A stretch of DNA of 64,000 nucleotides from assembly GCF_947494025.1 (NCBI RefSeq), contig NZ_CANLTQ010000001.1, positions 671,250 through 735,249 on the forward strand. Reading direction: 5' to 3'. Source of the DNA: an uncultured Jannaschia sp. Its GTDB lineage: Bacteria > Pseudomonadota > Alphaproteobacteria > Rhodobacterales > Rhodobacteraceae. This document shows, piece by piece, positions 1 to 8,831 of this stretch. The position numbers and the translations under genes are program-made. Within the stretch, counting starts at the first letter, position 1; each line of letters starts with the position of its first letter. The notes below the pieces were generated by a model. It saw nothing but the letters and a program-made list of their open reading frames with translations, had not been told where the DNA came from and did no database searches.

Positions 1-85
1 TCAGGCGCACGTCCTGATCCGCGGACGCGGCGATGGGGGAAACCAGCAGCGCGGCTGCGGCGACGGAAGCGAGGATAGTCTTCAT
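1..85 (-). CDS. Secreted protein, N-terminus only (runs off the left edge)
   Basis: Only 28 codons are visible. They read as a classical signal peptide: Met-Lys start, a hydrophobic Ala/Leu-rich core and an Ala-Ser-Ala cleavage site near residue 21, followed by the start of a mature chain (DQDVRL). A GGAG ribosome-binding site lies about 10 bases upstream of the ATG. The gene is downstream of, and on the same strand as, the YjbH/YjbF pair after a 185 bp gap, so it may belong to the same envelope locus. The mature domain is outside the window and no function can be assigned. Confidence 0.5.
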   Translation of the reverse strand, partial: MKTILASVAAAALLVSPIAASADQDVRL

Positions 86-270
86 CGGTGAAACTCCAAA
101 TGGCGACGCGATTACCGTGAGAGCTATGCCGGTGGCCGCAGGCGATCAAGCGTTTCCATGAACATCGCTGTAAAAAGATGGATGTTCGGCGACTTGGCCA
201 CGGAATGCGTCGAAATTTCGCCGAGGCGGAACCGATCGGGCGTCCCGCGCATTTCAGGACGTCTCGAAAT

Positions 271-942
271 CTAGTCGTTGAGGCGGACGAACTCGAAATC
301 GCCCAGCTCGGGCGTGATTCGCTCGACGCTCCTGCGGATCGTCCCGCCCGGCTGGATCCAGTAGCGGTTGGTGAAGCGCCCGCCCGGCCCGTCGCAGCTT
401 TCGGTGAAGGTGCGCGTGTCGTAGTCGCGCCCGTAGATCGACAGCGTCTCGGTTCCGACCAGCCGGACATTGCAGAGATATTGCCGCGCCTCGATCACGC
501 CGGCGCCGTCGATGACCCGGTGGACCCGCACCACGCCGTCCGCGCCGCCCGCCCGGAGCGCGCGGATCAGTCCGTCCGCATCCGTCGTCATCCGGTCGAA
601 CCCGAATCCCCGCGTGCCGGCAACGATGCCGTCGCGCCGCAGGATCGACTGGCCCGCCGTGTTGCGCCATTCGATCACGCCGAGATTGGCGCTGTTGGCG
701 ACGAGCGTGAAGCCGATATCCTCCGTCTGCTGGATCACGAGCAGCACCGAGACGGGGGCCGAAGCGATCAGCTCCGGGGTCAGCTGCGTGCGGGCATCCA
801 CCGAGGGCGGGTCCGGCCGGACGAGATCCGCGACCGCGGCCGTCGCCAGCCGCAGCGGGGATTCCCGGATGTCGTTGCCGCAGCCCGCCAGCGCGAGCGT
901 GAGCGCGGCGGCGAGGCCCGCGCGGCGCCAGAACCGTGTCAT
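271..942 (-). CDS. YjbF/GfcB family outer-membrane lipoprotein
   Basis: A 223-residue lipoprotein with a short basic N-terminus, hydrophobic core and lipobox Leu-Ala-Gly-Cys with the lipidated Cys at residue 21. The rest resembles the YjbF/GfcB family, which works with YjbH/GfcD in exopolysaccharide or group 4 capsule export at the outer membrane. The start was chosen because its ATG overlaps the stop of the YjbH gene by 4 bp (ATGA), implying translational coupling; a longer frame extends upstream inside yjbH but has no lipobox at its start. Family assignment rests on sequence resemblance and on the partner gene. The substrate is unknown. Confidence 0.75.
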   Translation of the reverse strand: MTRFWRRAGLAAALTLALAGCGNDIRESPLRLATAAVADLVRPDPPSVDARTQLTPELIASAPVSVLLVIQQTEDIGFTLVANSANLGVIEWRNTAGQSILRRDGIVAGTRGFGFDRMTTDADGLIRALRAGGADGVVRVHRVIDGAGVIEARQYLCNVRLVGTETLSIYGRDYDTRTFTESCDGPGGRFTNRYWIQPGGTIRRSVERITPELGDFEFVRLND

Positions 943-3089
943 CGCCAGAACCGCCCCCATTCGTCGGATAGATCCGGCGCGGACTGGTCCCGCACCAGAG
1001 GATAGAGCCGGTTGCGCAGACGCAGCCGCGCGCCGCCGTCGCGAAGGATCGGCTGGATCGTGAACGCCGCGCCGGTCTGCGTCTGCTGCCCGGTCATCCA
1101 GGCGAGCGGGATGCGCAGGCTGATCCCCTTGTCGAAGCTGCCCTCGCCGAACTCCTCGGAGGTGACGTTGGTCTTGGTCGCGTAGGCCCCGATCCGCCAG
1201 CCGTTGGCGAATTCGCGCGTCAGCTCGTAGGTCGCGCCTTCGTCGCCCGCCAGATAGCGGCCCACGTCGAGCTGGCTCAGGAAGCCGTTGCCGTGATCGT
1301 AGTAGCCGGTCACGAAGGCGGTGGTCGCGTCGAGCTCGCGGAAGCCGAAAGCCATGTCGAAGTCCCGCTGCCGCACGCGGTTGACCTCGGCGCCGATGGC
1401 GAGCGGCGCGCCGTCGCGCTTCCACAGCAGCTCCGCCGAGACGCCGCCATATTGCGTCTCGAGCAGGCCCGCGGACAAACGGCCATGGAAATCCGGCGCG
1501 GGGCGGAAGATGTAGTTCGCCGTCAGGTACGGAATGAACGGCCCGTCCTCCTCGGCGTACAGGTAGGAGTTGGTCCGCACGCGCGGCAGGACGGAGTTCG
1601 AGCGACGGTCGTATTCGTCGCGGTTGCCGGCGATCTTCTGTCGCACGGCGCCGTCGAGGATGAGACCCGGCGCCGGCTGGTAGCGCCCCGAGAGCTGCGC
1701 GCCGACATCGAGGCGGAACGGGTTGTCCGGATCGAAGGTGGTCGTCGCCGTGTACGGGCCCAGCGCCCAGCGGAAGCGAGGATAGGCCTCGGCCTCCGTC
1801 ACCAGCCCGGCATCCGGCAGGGTCACCGCGTCCACCCGGCGGGAGGCCGCGAGGATTCGCGCGGCGCCGTCCGGCGCGTTCTCGAACCGCTCCACGTCGC
1901 TACGCCGGAGGATGACGGCGGAGCCCGCCGTGCCGACCGCGTTCAGCGGCACCAGGATCAGCGTCTCGACCGAGGGCGGCAGAGCGGCGGTCGCGGCGCG
2001 CGCGGCACGGCCGATGGCCTGCGCTTCCGTGGTGTAGCGGCGGTTGCGGAACCGGATTTCGGCCCGCGTCGCGTCGAGCCGGGTGGCCACGAGCTCCAGC
2101 TCGGCCTCGGCCAGCGCCGTGTCGAGCGCGGTCCGGACCGCCGGCGCCGCCGCCGGGTCCGACACCCAGCCGCGCGACCAGACGTCCGGGTTTTCGCGGT
2201 AATCCGGGCGCAGCGTGACCGGGCGCGGGGTCTCCTCGAGGCCGCTGCCCAGCGGCGCGCGCTTGGGGTTGGCCGCGAACTGGAAGGTCAGGCCGACCTC
2301 CGTCCCCTGTATCGCATGGAGTCCCACGCGAATGCCGGGCAGGATCGCGTAGTCGAGCCCGAAATTGATCGGGCTCTCGGGGTCGATGATGTCGCGCCCG
2401 CGCGCCTGTTCCAGCCGGTACTCGTCGGGCGAGTACTCCATCTTCAGCGTCAGGCGGTCGGTCGCGTCGTACTGCACGCCCGCGAACAGCGCGGCGTCGC
2501 CCCGGAACAGCCGGTCGAGGGAGAAGTCGCCGCCTTCGTCGAAGTCGAAGCCGGGACGGTCGTCGAAACGCTCGTCCAGAGCGCCCAGCGGGTTGTCGAA
2601 CCCGCCCTTCCCGCCAAGACGTCCCCAGCCGATCCCGCCGGAGAGCGTGAGGTCGCCGACGGACTTGGTGGCGACGAGGTATTCCGCGCCGTAGATGCCC
2701 GTTCCGCCGAAATCCTGCAGGCCCACCGTCACCGCGGGACGCCATCCGCCCTCGGGCAGAAGCTGCACGCGCAGGTCGAAGCTACGGTCGTAGGTGCGCT
2801 CGAACTCGCCGTTTCCGCGCGGCAGGAAGTCGGGCACCGAGGCGTAGCGGAACAAGCCCTCGACCCGGGGCAGGATCTGGAAGGCGATCTGGCCGCGACC
2901 GATGTCGTTCGACAGCAGCGTCAGGCTCGTCGTGAGCTCCGCGTCGGGCTGCATCTGCGCGGAGGGCGTCTCGATCAGGCCCGGCACGCCGTAGGTGTTG
3001 ATCGAGCGGACGCCCTGAATCTGCGCCTGCGCCACGCTGCCGGCAAGGAACGTGGCGGCGAAGAGGGCGGCTCGGGTCCAGCGCGGCAT
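939..3089 (-). CDS. YjbH/GfcD family outer-membrane beta-barrel protein
   Basis: A 716-residue protein with a signal peptide (cleavage after Ala-Gln-Ala, about residue 22) and a mature part that opens with a YjbH-type segment (NTYGVPGLIETPSA). Much of it alternates hydrophobic and polar residues as in a large beta-barrel and it ends in an aromatic residue before a basic one (FWR). YjbH proteins are predicted outer-membrane components of exopolysaccharide export. It is the first gene of a coupled pair with the YjbF lipoprotein. The adjacent divergent epimerase and sugar transferase support a polysaccharide locus. The product exported cannot be read from the sequence. Confidence 0.8.
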   Translation of the reverse strand: MPRWTRAALFAATFLAGSVAQAQIQGVRSINTYGVPGLIETPSAQMQPDAELTTSLTLLSNDIGRGQIAFQILPRVEGLFRYASVPDFLPRGNGEFERTYDRSFDLRVQLLPEGGWRPAVTVGLQDFGGTGIYGAEYLVATKSVGDLTLSGGIGWGRLGGKGGFDNPLGALDERFDDRPGFDFDEGGDFSLDRLFRGDAALFAGVQYDATDRLTLKMEYSPDEYRLEQARGRDIIDPESPINFGLDYAILPGIRVGLHAIQGTEVGLTFQFAANPKRAPLGSGLEETPRPVTLRPDYRENPDVWSRGWVSDPAAAPAVRTALDTALAEAELELVATRLDATRAEIRFRNRRYTTEAQAIGRAARAATAALPPSVETLILVPLNAVGTAGSAVILRRSDVERFENAPDGAARILAASRRVDAVTLPDAGLVTEAEAYPRFRWALGPYTATTTFDPDNPFRLDVGAQLSGRYQPAPGLILDGAVRQKIAGNRDEYDRRSNSVLPRVRTNSYLYAEEDGPFIPYLTANYIFRPAPDFHGRLSAGLLETQYGGVSAELLWKRDGAPLAIGAEVNRVRQRDFDMAFGFRELDATTAFVTGYYDHGNGFLSQLDVGRYLAGDEGATYELTREFANGWRIGAYATKTNVTSEEFGEGSFDKGISLRIPLAWMTGQQTQTGAAFTIQPILRDGGARLRLRNRLYPLVRDQSAPDLSDEWGRFWR

Positions 3090-3219
3090 GGAAGTCCTCG
3101 GATCAGGTCATCCGCTTAATGGCCCCTCGTCGCGGCGGCGGAAAGCGCCCCCGGCACGATCGGCAGGATCGCGCGACGGAGTGTCTTGAATCTGCAACTG
3201 CGACTTGTATGGCGTCCCC

Positions 3220-4026
3220 ATGCCCGCTGCCCCTCCCGACCTTTCCTGTCTCGCCGTGCTCGGCGCCGGCGGCCGCATCGGCCGGCTGCTTCGCCCGATC
3301 TGGGGCGCGGCGCCCGCCTGGCATGCGCGGTCGGACGGGCCGCCGGCCCCGGCGGTCGCGGGACGCGGCGTCGTCGTTTGCCTGGCGGGGGTCACCTCGG
3401 GCGACGCGGCGGCGCTGGCGGGAAACACGGACGCCGCGCTCGACGCTCTGGAGGCGGCTCGGGCGGCCGGCGCGGCGCGGGTCCTGCTGATGTCCTCCTC
3501 GGCGGTCTACGGACGCGCCGAAGGCCCGCTGACCGAGGACCGGCCGGCCATCCCCGCCAACGCCTACGGCGCGGCCAAGCACGATATGGAGCGCGGTGTG
3601 GCGGCGTGGCGGGCCGCGCATCCGGACGGGCCGGAGGCGGTCTGCCTGCGCCTCGGCAACGTCGCGGGCGCCGACGCGTTGCTCGGCCGGCTCGGCGCCA
3701 CGCCGCCCCGGCTCGACATCTTCCCCGACGGGCGCGGGCCGCGGCGGAACTATGTCGGGCCGGTCACGCTCGCCCGGACGCTGGCCGCACTCGCCGCCCA
3801 TCCCGGCCCCCTGCCCCCGGTCCTGAACCTCGGCTCGCCGGGGCTCGTCGACATGACGGACCTGCTGCGCGCGGCGGGACGGGACTGGGACGCCGTGCCC
3901 GCCTCCGACGCGGCCCTGCCGGAGGTCGCGCTCGACACGTCGCGGCTGGCGGGGATCGTGCCGCTCGGTCCCAAAACGGCGGCGCCCGCCACCTTGGTCG
4001 CGGAATGGCGGGAGGCGACCGCGTGA
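3220..4026 (+). CDS. NAD-dependent epimerase/dehydratase (extended SDR)
   Basis: About 268 residues. The N-terminus has a Rossmann nucleotide-binding motif (AVLGAGGRIGRL), then a serine strand (LLMSSSAVYG) and a catalytic YxxxK (YGAAK), all typical of extended short-chain dehydrogenases acting on nucleotide sugars. It is somewhat short for a full UDP-sugar epimerase (usually 300-340 aa), so the C-terminal substrate domain is reduced. The stop overlaps the GTG start of the sugar transferase (GTGA), so the two are co-translated and probably make or attach a sugar for the same glycan. An in-frame ATG at 3205 is an equally possible start; neither has a clear ribosome-binding site. Confidence 0.75.
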   Translation: MPAAPPDLSCLAVLGAGGRIGRLLRPIWGAAPAWHARSDGPPAPAVAGRGVVVCLAGVTSGDAAALAGNTDAALDALEAARAAGAARVLLMSSSAVYGRAEGPLTEDRPAIPANAYGAAKHDMERGVAAWRAAHPDGPEAVCLRLGNVAGADALLGRLGATPPRLDIFPDGRGPRRNYVGPVTLARTLAALAAHPGPLPPVLNLGSPGLVDMTDLLRAAGRDWDAVPASDAALPEVALDTSRLAGIVPLGPKTAAPATLVAEWREATA

Positions 4027-4664
4027 CCCGGGGCAAGCGGCTCTTCGACATCGTGTTCTCGCTCTACCTGATGGTCTTTCTCGCCCCGGTTTTCGCCGTG
4101 GTCGCGTGGAAGGTCTGGCGGCAGGGGGACGGCCCCGTCTTTTACGGCTCCGAGCGGATGCGCGCCCCGGACGAGGCGTTCACGCTCTGGAAGTTCCGCA
4201 CCATGGCGTCCGACCCTTCGGACCGGGGCGTGACCGGCGGCGACAAGTCCCGCCGCATCACGCCGCTCGGCCGCGCCCTGCGCCGTCGCCGGCTCGACGA
4301 GTTGCCGCAGCTCTGGAACGTGCTGCGCGGCGACGTGAGCTTCGTGGGCCCCCGCCCGCCGCTGCGGCGCTACGTCGAGATGTTCCCTGACCTCTACGCC
4401 GAGGTCCTGCGCTCGCGCCCCGGGGTCACGGGCCTGGCGAGCCTCGTCTTCTCCCCGCACGAGGCGCGCATCCTCGAGGCCTGCGACACGTCGGAGGAGA
4501 CGGAGCTCGCCTATATCCGCATCTGCGTCCCCCGGAAGGCGGCGCTCGACCTGCTCTACCAGCGGCATCGCAGCTTCTGGCTGGACGTGAGGCTGATCTC
4601 CTGGACCACGGCGAAGTTCCTGCCGCGCGCGATCCGGCCGCGGCGGAAGGGCAACTGGGTCTGA
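4023..4664 (+). CDS. Polyprenyl-phosphate sugar-1-phosphate transferase (PglC/WcaJ-type)
   Basis: A 213-residue bacterial sugar transferase of the small monotopic phosphoglycosyl transferase class. It has a single N-terminal hydrophobic re-entrant helix (about residues 8-30), the WKFRTM segment, the DELPQLWNVLRGD core and the FVGPRPP motif. Members load a sugar phosphate from a nucleotide sugar onto undecaprenyl phosphate at the inner membrane, the first step of exopolysaccharide or O-antigen repeat assembly. The GTG start overlaps the stop of the epimerase by 4 bp. The size matches the catalytic-core-only members. The sugar specificity is not evident. Confidence 0.88.
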   Translation: MTRGKRLFDIVFSLYLMVFLAPVFAVVAWKVWRQGDGPVFYGSERMRAPDEAFTLWKFRTMASDPSDRGVTGGDKSRRITPLGRALRRRRLDELPQLWNVLRGDVSFVGPRPPLRRYVEMFPDLYAEVLRSRPGVTGLASLVFSPHEARILEACDTSEETELAYIRICVPRKAALDLLYQRHRSFWLDVRLISWTTAKFLPRAIRPRRKGNWV

Positions 4665-4733
4665 GTGCGGCCACCGAGCCGCGGACGCCGCCGTGCCCCG
4701 CCATCCGCGGCGTGGATTAATCCATCCGCTTGA

Positions 4734-5954
4734 CTAATCCCGGTCGAACCGCGTGACGAGCTCCACATGCGGCGACCAGCGGAACTGGTCCACCACCGTC
4801 ACCGGCCCCATGCGCCAGCCCGCCGCGACCAGCACGGCGGCATCTCGGGCGAAGGTGCCGGGGTGGCAGCTGACGAAGGCGACCGTCCGCAGCCCGGCGC
4901 GCGCGAGCTCCGCCACCTGCGCCGCCGCGCCCGCGCGGGGCGGGTCGATGATGGCGGCGTCGTAGGCGGCCAGCTCATCCGCCGTCAGCGGGTCGCGGAA
5001 CAGGTCGCGTCGACGCGCGGCGACGGCCTTCAGCCCGCTCGCGTGTCGCGCCCCGCCCTCGAGTGCCGCGACGAGATCCGCGTCGCCCTCGAACGCGTCG
5101 ACGGGCGCGAGCTCGGCAGCCGGAAAGGTGAACGTGCCGCAGCCGGCGAAGAGGTCGACCATCCGCGCCGCCCCCCGAACCGTTTCCAGAACCTCCGCCA
5201 CCAGCGTCGCCTCCCCCTCGGCCGTGGCCTGCAGGAACGCGCCCGGCGGCGGGACGACGCGGGCGCGGCCCATGTTCCGCGCCGGCGGCAGCTGCTGGAG
5301 CGCGGGCTCGCCGTTCCAGGTGATCCGCGCGAAGCCCGGACCGAGCGGCGCCAGTGCCAGCATCGCGTCCCGGTCGAAGGGCTTGGCCCCGTCGATGGCG
5401 AGGTCGAGCCCGTCCGGCCCCTCCGTGACATGCAGCGTGACCTCCGCGCCCCGCGCCGCGGCGATGCGGGTGATCCGCTCGAGCGCCGGCAGCGCCGCGA
5501 GGATGCGGGGATGGAGGAGCTTGCAATCCGGGATCGCCACGATCTCGTGCCCGGCGGGAACGTGGAACCCGACCTCCGCCCCTTTCTTCGTCTTGCGCCC
5601 GGCCAAGGCCGCCCGGCGGCGGGCGTTCGGCGGCGAGGTGGAGACCCCCGCGATTTCCGCCGCGATCCCCGCGCGCGCCAGCGTGTCGCGCACCAGCGCG
5701 GCCTTCCAGCCGGCCACGAAGCCGTCCGAAGCGTGCTGCAGCGCGCAGCCGCCACAACGCCGGAAATGCCGGCAGGGCGGCGCCACGCGGTCGGGCGAGG
5801 GCGTCACGATCTTCGGCGCGGGGATCCGGTCGCCCGCCCGCGCCCCGGTCACGGTCTCGCCGGGCAGCGTGCGGGGGGCGTAGACCGGGCCGGTTTCGGT
5901 CATGGCGATGCCGTCGCCCTGATGGCCGAGGCGGGTGATGGTGAGGTCGGTCAT
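4734..5954 (-). CDS. TrmA/RlmD-family 23S rRNA (uracil-5-)-methyltransferase
   Basis: A 406-residue class I SAM-dependent RNA methyltransferase. An N-terminal TRAM-like segment (TRLGHQGDGIA) is followed by four iron-sulfur cysteines at about residues 61, 67, 70 and 144 (CxxxxxCGGC then PDC). The methyltransferase domain has the SAM site VDLFAGCGTFTFP, the DPPRAG motif and a catalytic cysteine in VSCHPGTF. Enzymes with this layout methylate C5 of specific 23S rRNA uridines (RlmC/RlmD) or tRNA U54. The start at MTDLTITRLG was taken from family N-termini; the frame stays open further upstream. It is convergent with the sugar transferase gene. Confidence 0.88.
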   Translation of the reverse strand: MTDLTITRLGHQGDGIAMTETGPVYAPRTLPGETVTGARAGDRIPAPKIVTPSPDRVAPPCRHFRRCGGCALQHASDGFVAGWKAALVRDTLARAGIAAEIAGVSTSPPNARRRAALAGRKTKKGAEVGFHVPAGHEIVAIPDCKLLHPRILAALPALERITRIAAARGAEVTLHVTEGPDGLDLAIDGAKPFDRDAMLALAPLGPGFARITWNGEPALQQLPPARNMGRARVVPPPGAFLQATAEGEATLVAEVLETVRGAARMVDLFAGCGTFTFPAAELAPVDAFEGDADLVAALEGGARHASGLKAVAARRRDLFRDPLTADELAAYDAAIIDPPRAGAAAQVAELARAGLRTVAFVSCHPGTFARDAAVLVAAGWRMGPVTVVDQFRWSPHVELVTRFDRD

Positions 5955-6030
5955 TCTGGACAGGTCGTTCGCTTGTGTCGGAAAGGGTCGCGCCACGGGG
6001 GGAGGGCCAACGGAACGGATGAGCATGCGC

Positions 6031-7887
6031 TTACTCCGCCGCGACACCGCTCTCCTCTTCGTCGGTGCCGATGAACCCGCCGGATTGCCGCTCCCAGTAG
6101 CGGGCATAGGTGCCCTGCATCGCCAGCAGCTCGGAATGGGTGCCCTGCTCGACGATGCGGCCGGCCTCCATCACCACGATCCGGTCCATCCGGGCGATGG
6201 TGGAAAGACGGTGCGCGATGGCGATGACGGTCTTGCCCTCCATCACCCGTTCCAGCGCCGACTGGATCGCGGCCTCGACCTCCGAGTCGAGCGCGCTCGT
6301 CGCCTCGTCGAGCACGAGGACCGGCGCATCCTTCAGGATGGCACGGGCCAGCGCGATGCGCTGCCGCTGGCCGCCGGAGAGCTTGACCCCCCGCTCGCCC
6401 AGAAAGGCCTCGTAGCCGCGATTGCCCTTGTGATCGCGCAGAGCGAGGATGAAGTCGTGCGCTTCGGCCCGGCGGGCCGCGTCCTCCACCTCCGCTTGCG
6501 TGGCGTCGGGGCGGCCGTAGAGGATGTTGTCGCGGGCGGAGCGGTTGAACATCGCCGTCTCCTGCGTGACCATCCCGATCTGGCGGCGCAGGCTGTCCTG
6601 TCTGATCTCCCGGATGTCGCGCCCGTCGAGCGTGATGCGCCCCGATTCGGGATCGTAGAGCCGCAGGATCAGCGCGACGAGTGTGGATTTTCCCGCGCCC
6701 GACGCGCCGACCAGGCCCAGCTTCTCGCCCCGCTCCAGCGTCAGCGACAAGTCGCGGATGCCCCCTTCCGCGCGGCCGTAGGTGAAGGTCACGCCTTCCA
6801 GAGCGACACGCCCCTCGGCCCGGTCCACCTGCACCGCGTCGTCGGCGTCGGTCAGCGTCCAGCGCGGCGTGAGGGTGAGCATCCCGTCCTCGATCTCCCC
6901 CACATTGGCGTACATCTCCATCAGCGAGAAGCTGACCCAGCCGGTCATCTGCGCGATCCGGATGGCGATGGCGCCGGCGGCGGCGATGTCGCCCGGCGTC
7001 GCGGTCCCGGCCTGCCAGAGCAGGATCGTGCCGCCGATCAGCACGACCGGGAGCAGCCCCGCCACCGCCATCAGCGCGAAGCGGAACGCGGCGGAGACGT
7101 AGCCGAAGTCGATCGCCCGGTCGCGGAAGGTCGACATCGCCTCGAGCGCGTTGCGGTCCTCGTGCTCGGCATGGCCGAACAGCTTGACGGTCTTGATGTT
7201 GGTGATCGTGTCCACGACCTGCCCCGTGACCATCGCGCGCGCGGCGGCGCGCGCCTTGGAGCGTTTGCGGACATGCGGCATGAAGCCCCGGATCAAGAGG
7301 ACGTAGCCCGCGATCCACGCCGTCAGCGCCAGCGCCACCCGCCAGTCGATGGAAACGAGGAGGATCGCCGAGCCGATGAGCGAGGAGGCCGCGAAGGCCA
7401 CGACGTTGATCGTCTCCGAGGTGACCGACGTCATGGCGCGGGCGGTCTGCATCTGCTTCGTGGCGATGCGCCCGGCGAAGTCATTGTCGAAGAACGTCAC
7501 CGCCTGCCCCATCGTCCAGCGATGCAGGCGCGACTGCACCAGCGGGTAGACCGAGGGCTGAATGGAGATGCCGTTGAAGGAGGCCGAGGTGCCGAAGATC
7601 AGCGGCCGCAGGATCAGGTAGAAGGCGACGAAGGTGCCGAGCAGAAGGGCGTTCCGCGCGAAGTAGCCCTCGGTGCCGCCCGTGACGCTGTCGATGACGG
7701 CGCCGAGCAGGAACGCGGTGACGACCTCGGTAACGCCCGAGGCCGCGCTCGCCGCGAAGGCTACGCCGAGAACGGGCCACGCGCCCGAAAGGGTCCAGCG
7801 CATGAACGCGCCCAGCGTGTCGGGCGGCGGGCCGTCCGCGCGCGCGAAGGGGGTGATGAGATGGGCCAGCGGAGTGAGGAGCTTCAT
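6031..7887 (-). CDS. ABC exporter half-transporter (TMD-NBD), second of a pair
   Basis: A 618-residue fused permease-ATPase. About six membrane helices lie in residues 35-335 (ABC type-1 fold), followed by a complete nucleotide-binding domain: Walker A GASGAGKST near residue 395, signature LSGGQRQR, Walker B VLVLDEATSALD and the H-loop AHRLST. It closely resembles the half-transporter encoded upstream, especially in the ATPase half and the shared RQSGGFI tail, so the two probably form a heterodimeric exporter. Its ATG overlaps the stop of the GIY-YIG gene by 4 bp. The substrate is unknown; lipid, peptide or drug export are all possible for this family. Confidence 0.9.
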   Translation of the reverse strand: MKLLTPLAHLITPFARADGPPPDTLGAFMRWTLSGAWPVLGVAFAASAASGVTEVVTAFLLGAVIDSVTGGTEGYFARNALLLGTFVAFYLILRPLIFGTSASFNGISIQPSVYPLVQSRLHRWTMGQAVTFFDNDFAGRIATKQMQTARAMTSVTSETINVVAFAASSLIGSAILLVSIDWRVALALTAWIAGYVLLIRGFMPHVRKRSKARAAARAMVTGQVVDTITNIKTVKLFGHAEHEDRNALEAMSTFRDRAIDFGYVSAAFRFALMAVAGLLPVVLIGGTILLWQAGTATPGDIAAAGAIAIRIAQMTGWVSFSLMEMYANVGEIEDGMLTLTPRWTLTDADDAVQVDRAEGRVALEGVTFTYGRAEGGIRDLSLTLERGEKLGLVGASGAGKSTLVALILRLYDPESGRITLDGRDIREIRQDSLRRQIGMVTQETAMFNRSARDNILYGRPDATQAEVEDAARRAEAHDFILALRDHKGNRGYEAFLGERGVKLSGGQRQRIALARAILKDAPVLVLDEATSALDSEVEAAIQSALERVMEGKTVIAIAHRLSTIARMDRIVVMEAGRIVEQGTHSELLAMQGTYARYWERQSGGFIGTDEEESGVAAE

Positions 7888-8831
7888 TTCGTCGCCTCCC
7901 GCTTCTCCGCCTGCGCCTGCTGCCAGTCGTGGTAGGACAAGTCGGTGCCTTCGACGTACCAGCGAGTGCGGCCGTTGGTGTTCCGATCCAGAACGACAGA
8001 GCCCGCCGCCGAGGGGCCTTTGAAGGCCCAAGGCCTAGAGAAACGAAGCAGCGTCGCTTGCGTCGCGACGCTATTTGACTTGTCCGGAATTAAAACACCG
8101 TCTGCTATCAGACGCTTCTTCAATGAGTCGTAGCTCTTTCTAGCATAGTCCATATCCATAAGAGCTTCGGACCCTTCCAGAACAACAAATTCGCCGTCCT
8201 CTTCCACGGCTAGAGCCCTTACACCGCTCTTGTGTCTCACCTCGAACCGTACTTCGCCGCTCGTCCGCTCCTCCACCGGCTGGGCCGCCTTGGCGACCGC
8301 CTTCGGTTGCGGCTTGAGCATGTCCAGCCCGATCACCGGCAGGATGATCCGCAAATTCGCGAGGAACTGCTCCATGTTCGCGACGTCCGCCTCGGGCAGA
8401 CGCCGGCGGGAACTGTCGGGATGCGTTCCGTTATCCAGTGTCACGCGCCCGGCCTCCGCGGCGAGCCGGATCAGCTGCGCCTCGAGGTATTCGGCATGCC
8501 CTTTCGACAGATCGTCGTCGCTCGTCGTGACCGCGATGGCCATTTCCCAGAAATAACGATTCCTGGCGCTTTGCCGGATGCGCTCGGACACCGAATTGCC
8601 CGAGCCGATATAGGCGCGCGTGCCGCCGGGCGTCTCGGGGTCGGGGCCGGAGAGGATGTAGACGCCCGTGCGGTCGACCTCGTCGCGCGCGGTCATCGCG
8701 CCGAAGGCCGAGGCGCCGGAGACGAAGAGAAGCCCGGTCCAGCCGTGAATGGTCGCCTTGCGGAGCCCGCTCGGCTTCCCGTCGACCAGAAACAGCTGGA
8801 TCGTGCGGCCGAAGGTCTCGCCGGTGCTCAT
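7884..8831 (-). CDS. GIY-YIG nuclease-fold protein with C-terminal DUF4357
   Basis: A 315-residue protein. A GIY-YIG-type segment lies at about residues 55-95 (GVYIL ... AYIGSG, then an Arg in the SERIRQ helix). A helical linker follows, and the C-terminal roughly 50 residues match the DUF4357 pattern (GPSAAGSVV, NGRTRWYV). Proteins with this pairing are predicted nucleases, often in accessory or defence-like settings, with unproven roles. The gene sits between two ABC half-transporter genes, overlapping both by exactly 4 bp. Its C-terminal coding part (about 8030-8230) is visibly richer in A/T than its neighbours, suggesting later acquisition. The start is fixed by the ATGA overlap. Confidence 0.8.
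   Translation of the reverse strand: MSTGETFGRTIQLFLVDGKPSGLRKATIHGWTGLLFVSGASAFGAMTARDEVDRTGVYILSGPDPETPGGTRAYIGSGNSVSERIRQSARNRYFWEMAIAVTTSDDDLSKGHAEYLEAQLIRLAAEAGRVTLDNGTHPDSSRRRLPEADVANMEQFLANLRIILPVIGLDMLKPQPKAVAKAAQPVEERTSGEVRFEVRHKSGVRALAVEEDGEFVVLEGSEALMDMDYARKSYDSLKKRLIADGVLIPDKSNSVATQATLLRFSRPWAFKGPSAAGSVVLDRNTNGRTRWYVEGTDLSYHDWQQAQAEKREATK

Noticed and set aside
1293..3119. Long plus-strand open frame (over 600 codons) opposite yjbH
   Set aside because: It is an antisense shadow of a high-GC gene: its composition is Arg/Gly/Val-rich low complexity with no family motif, whereas the minus strand encodes a convincing YjbH.
7884..8831. Mobile intron or homing element based on the GIY-YIG domain
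   Set aside because: No intron boundaries, inverted repeats or interrupted gene are visible; both flanking ABC genes are complete and the gene has a DUF4357 tail typical of stand-alone proteins.
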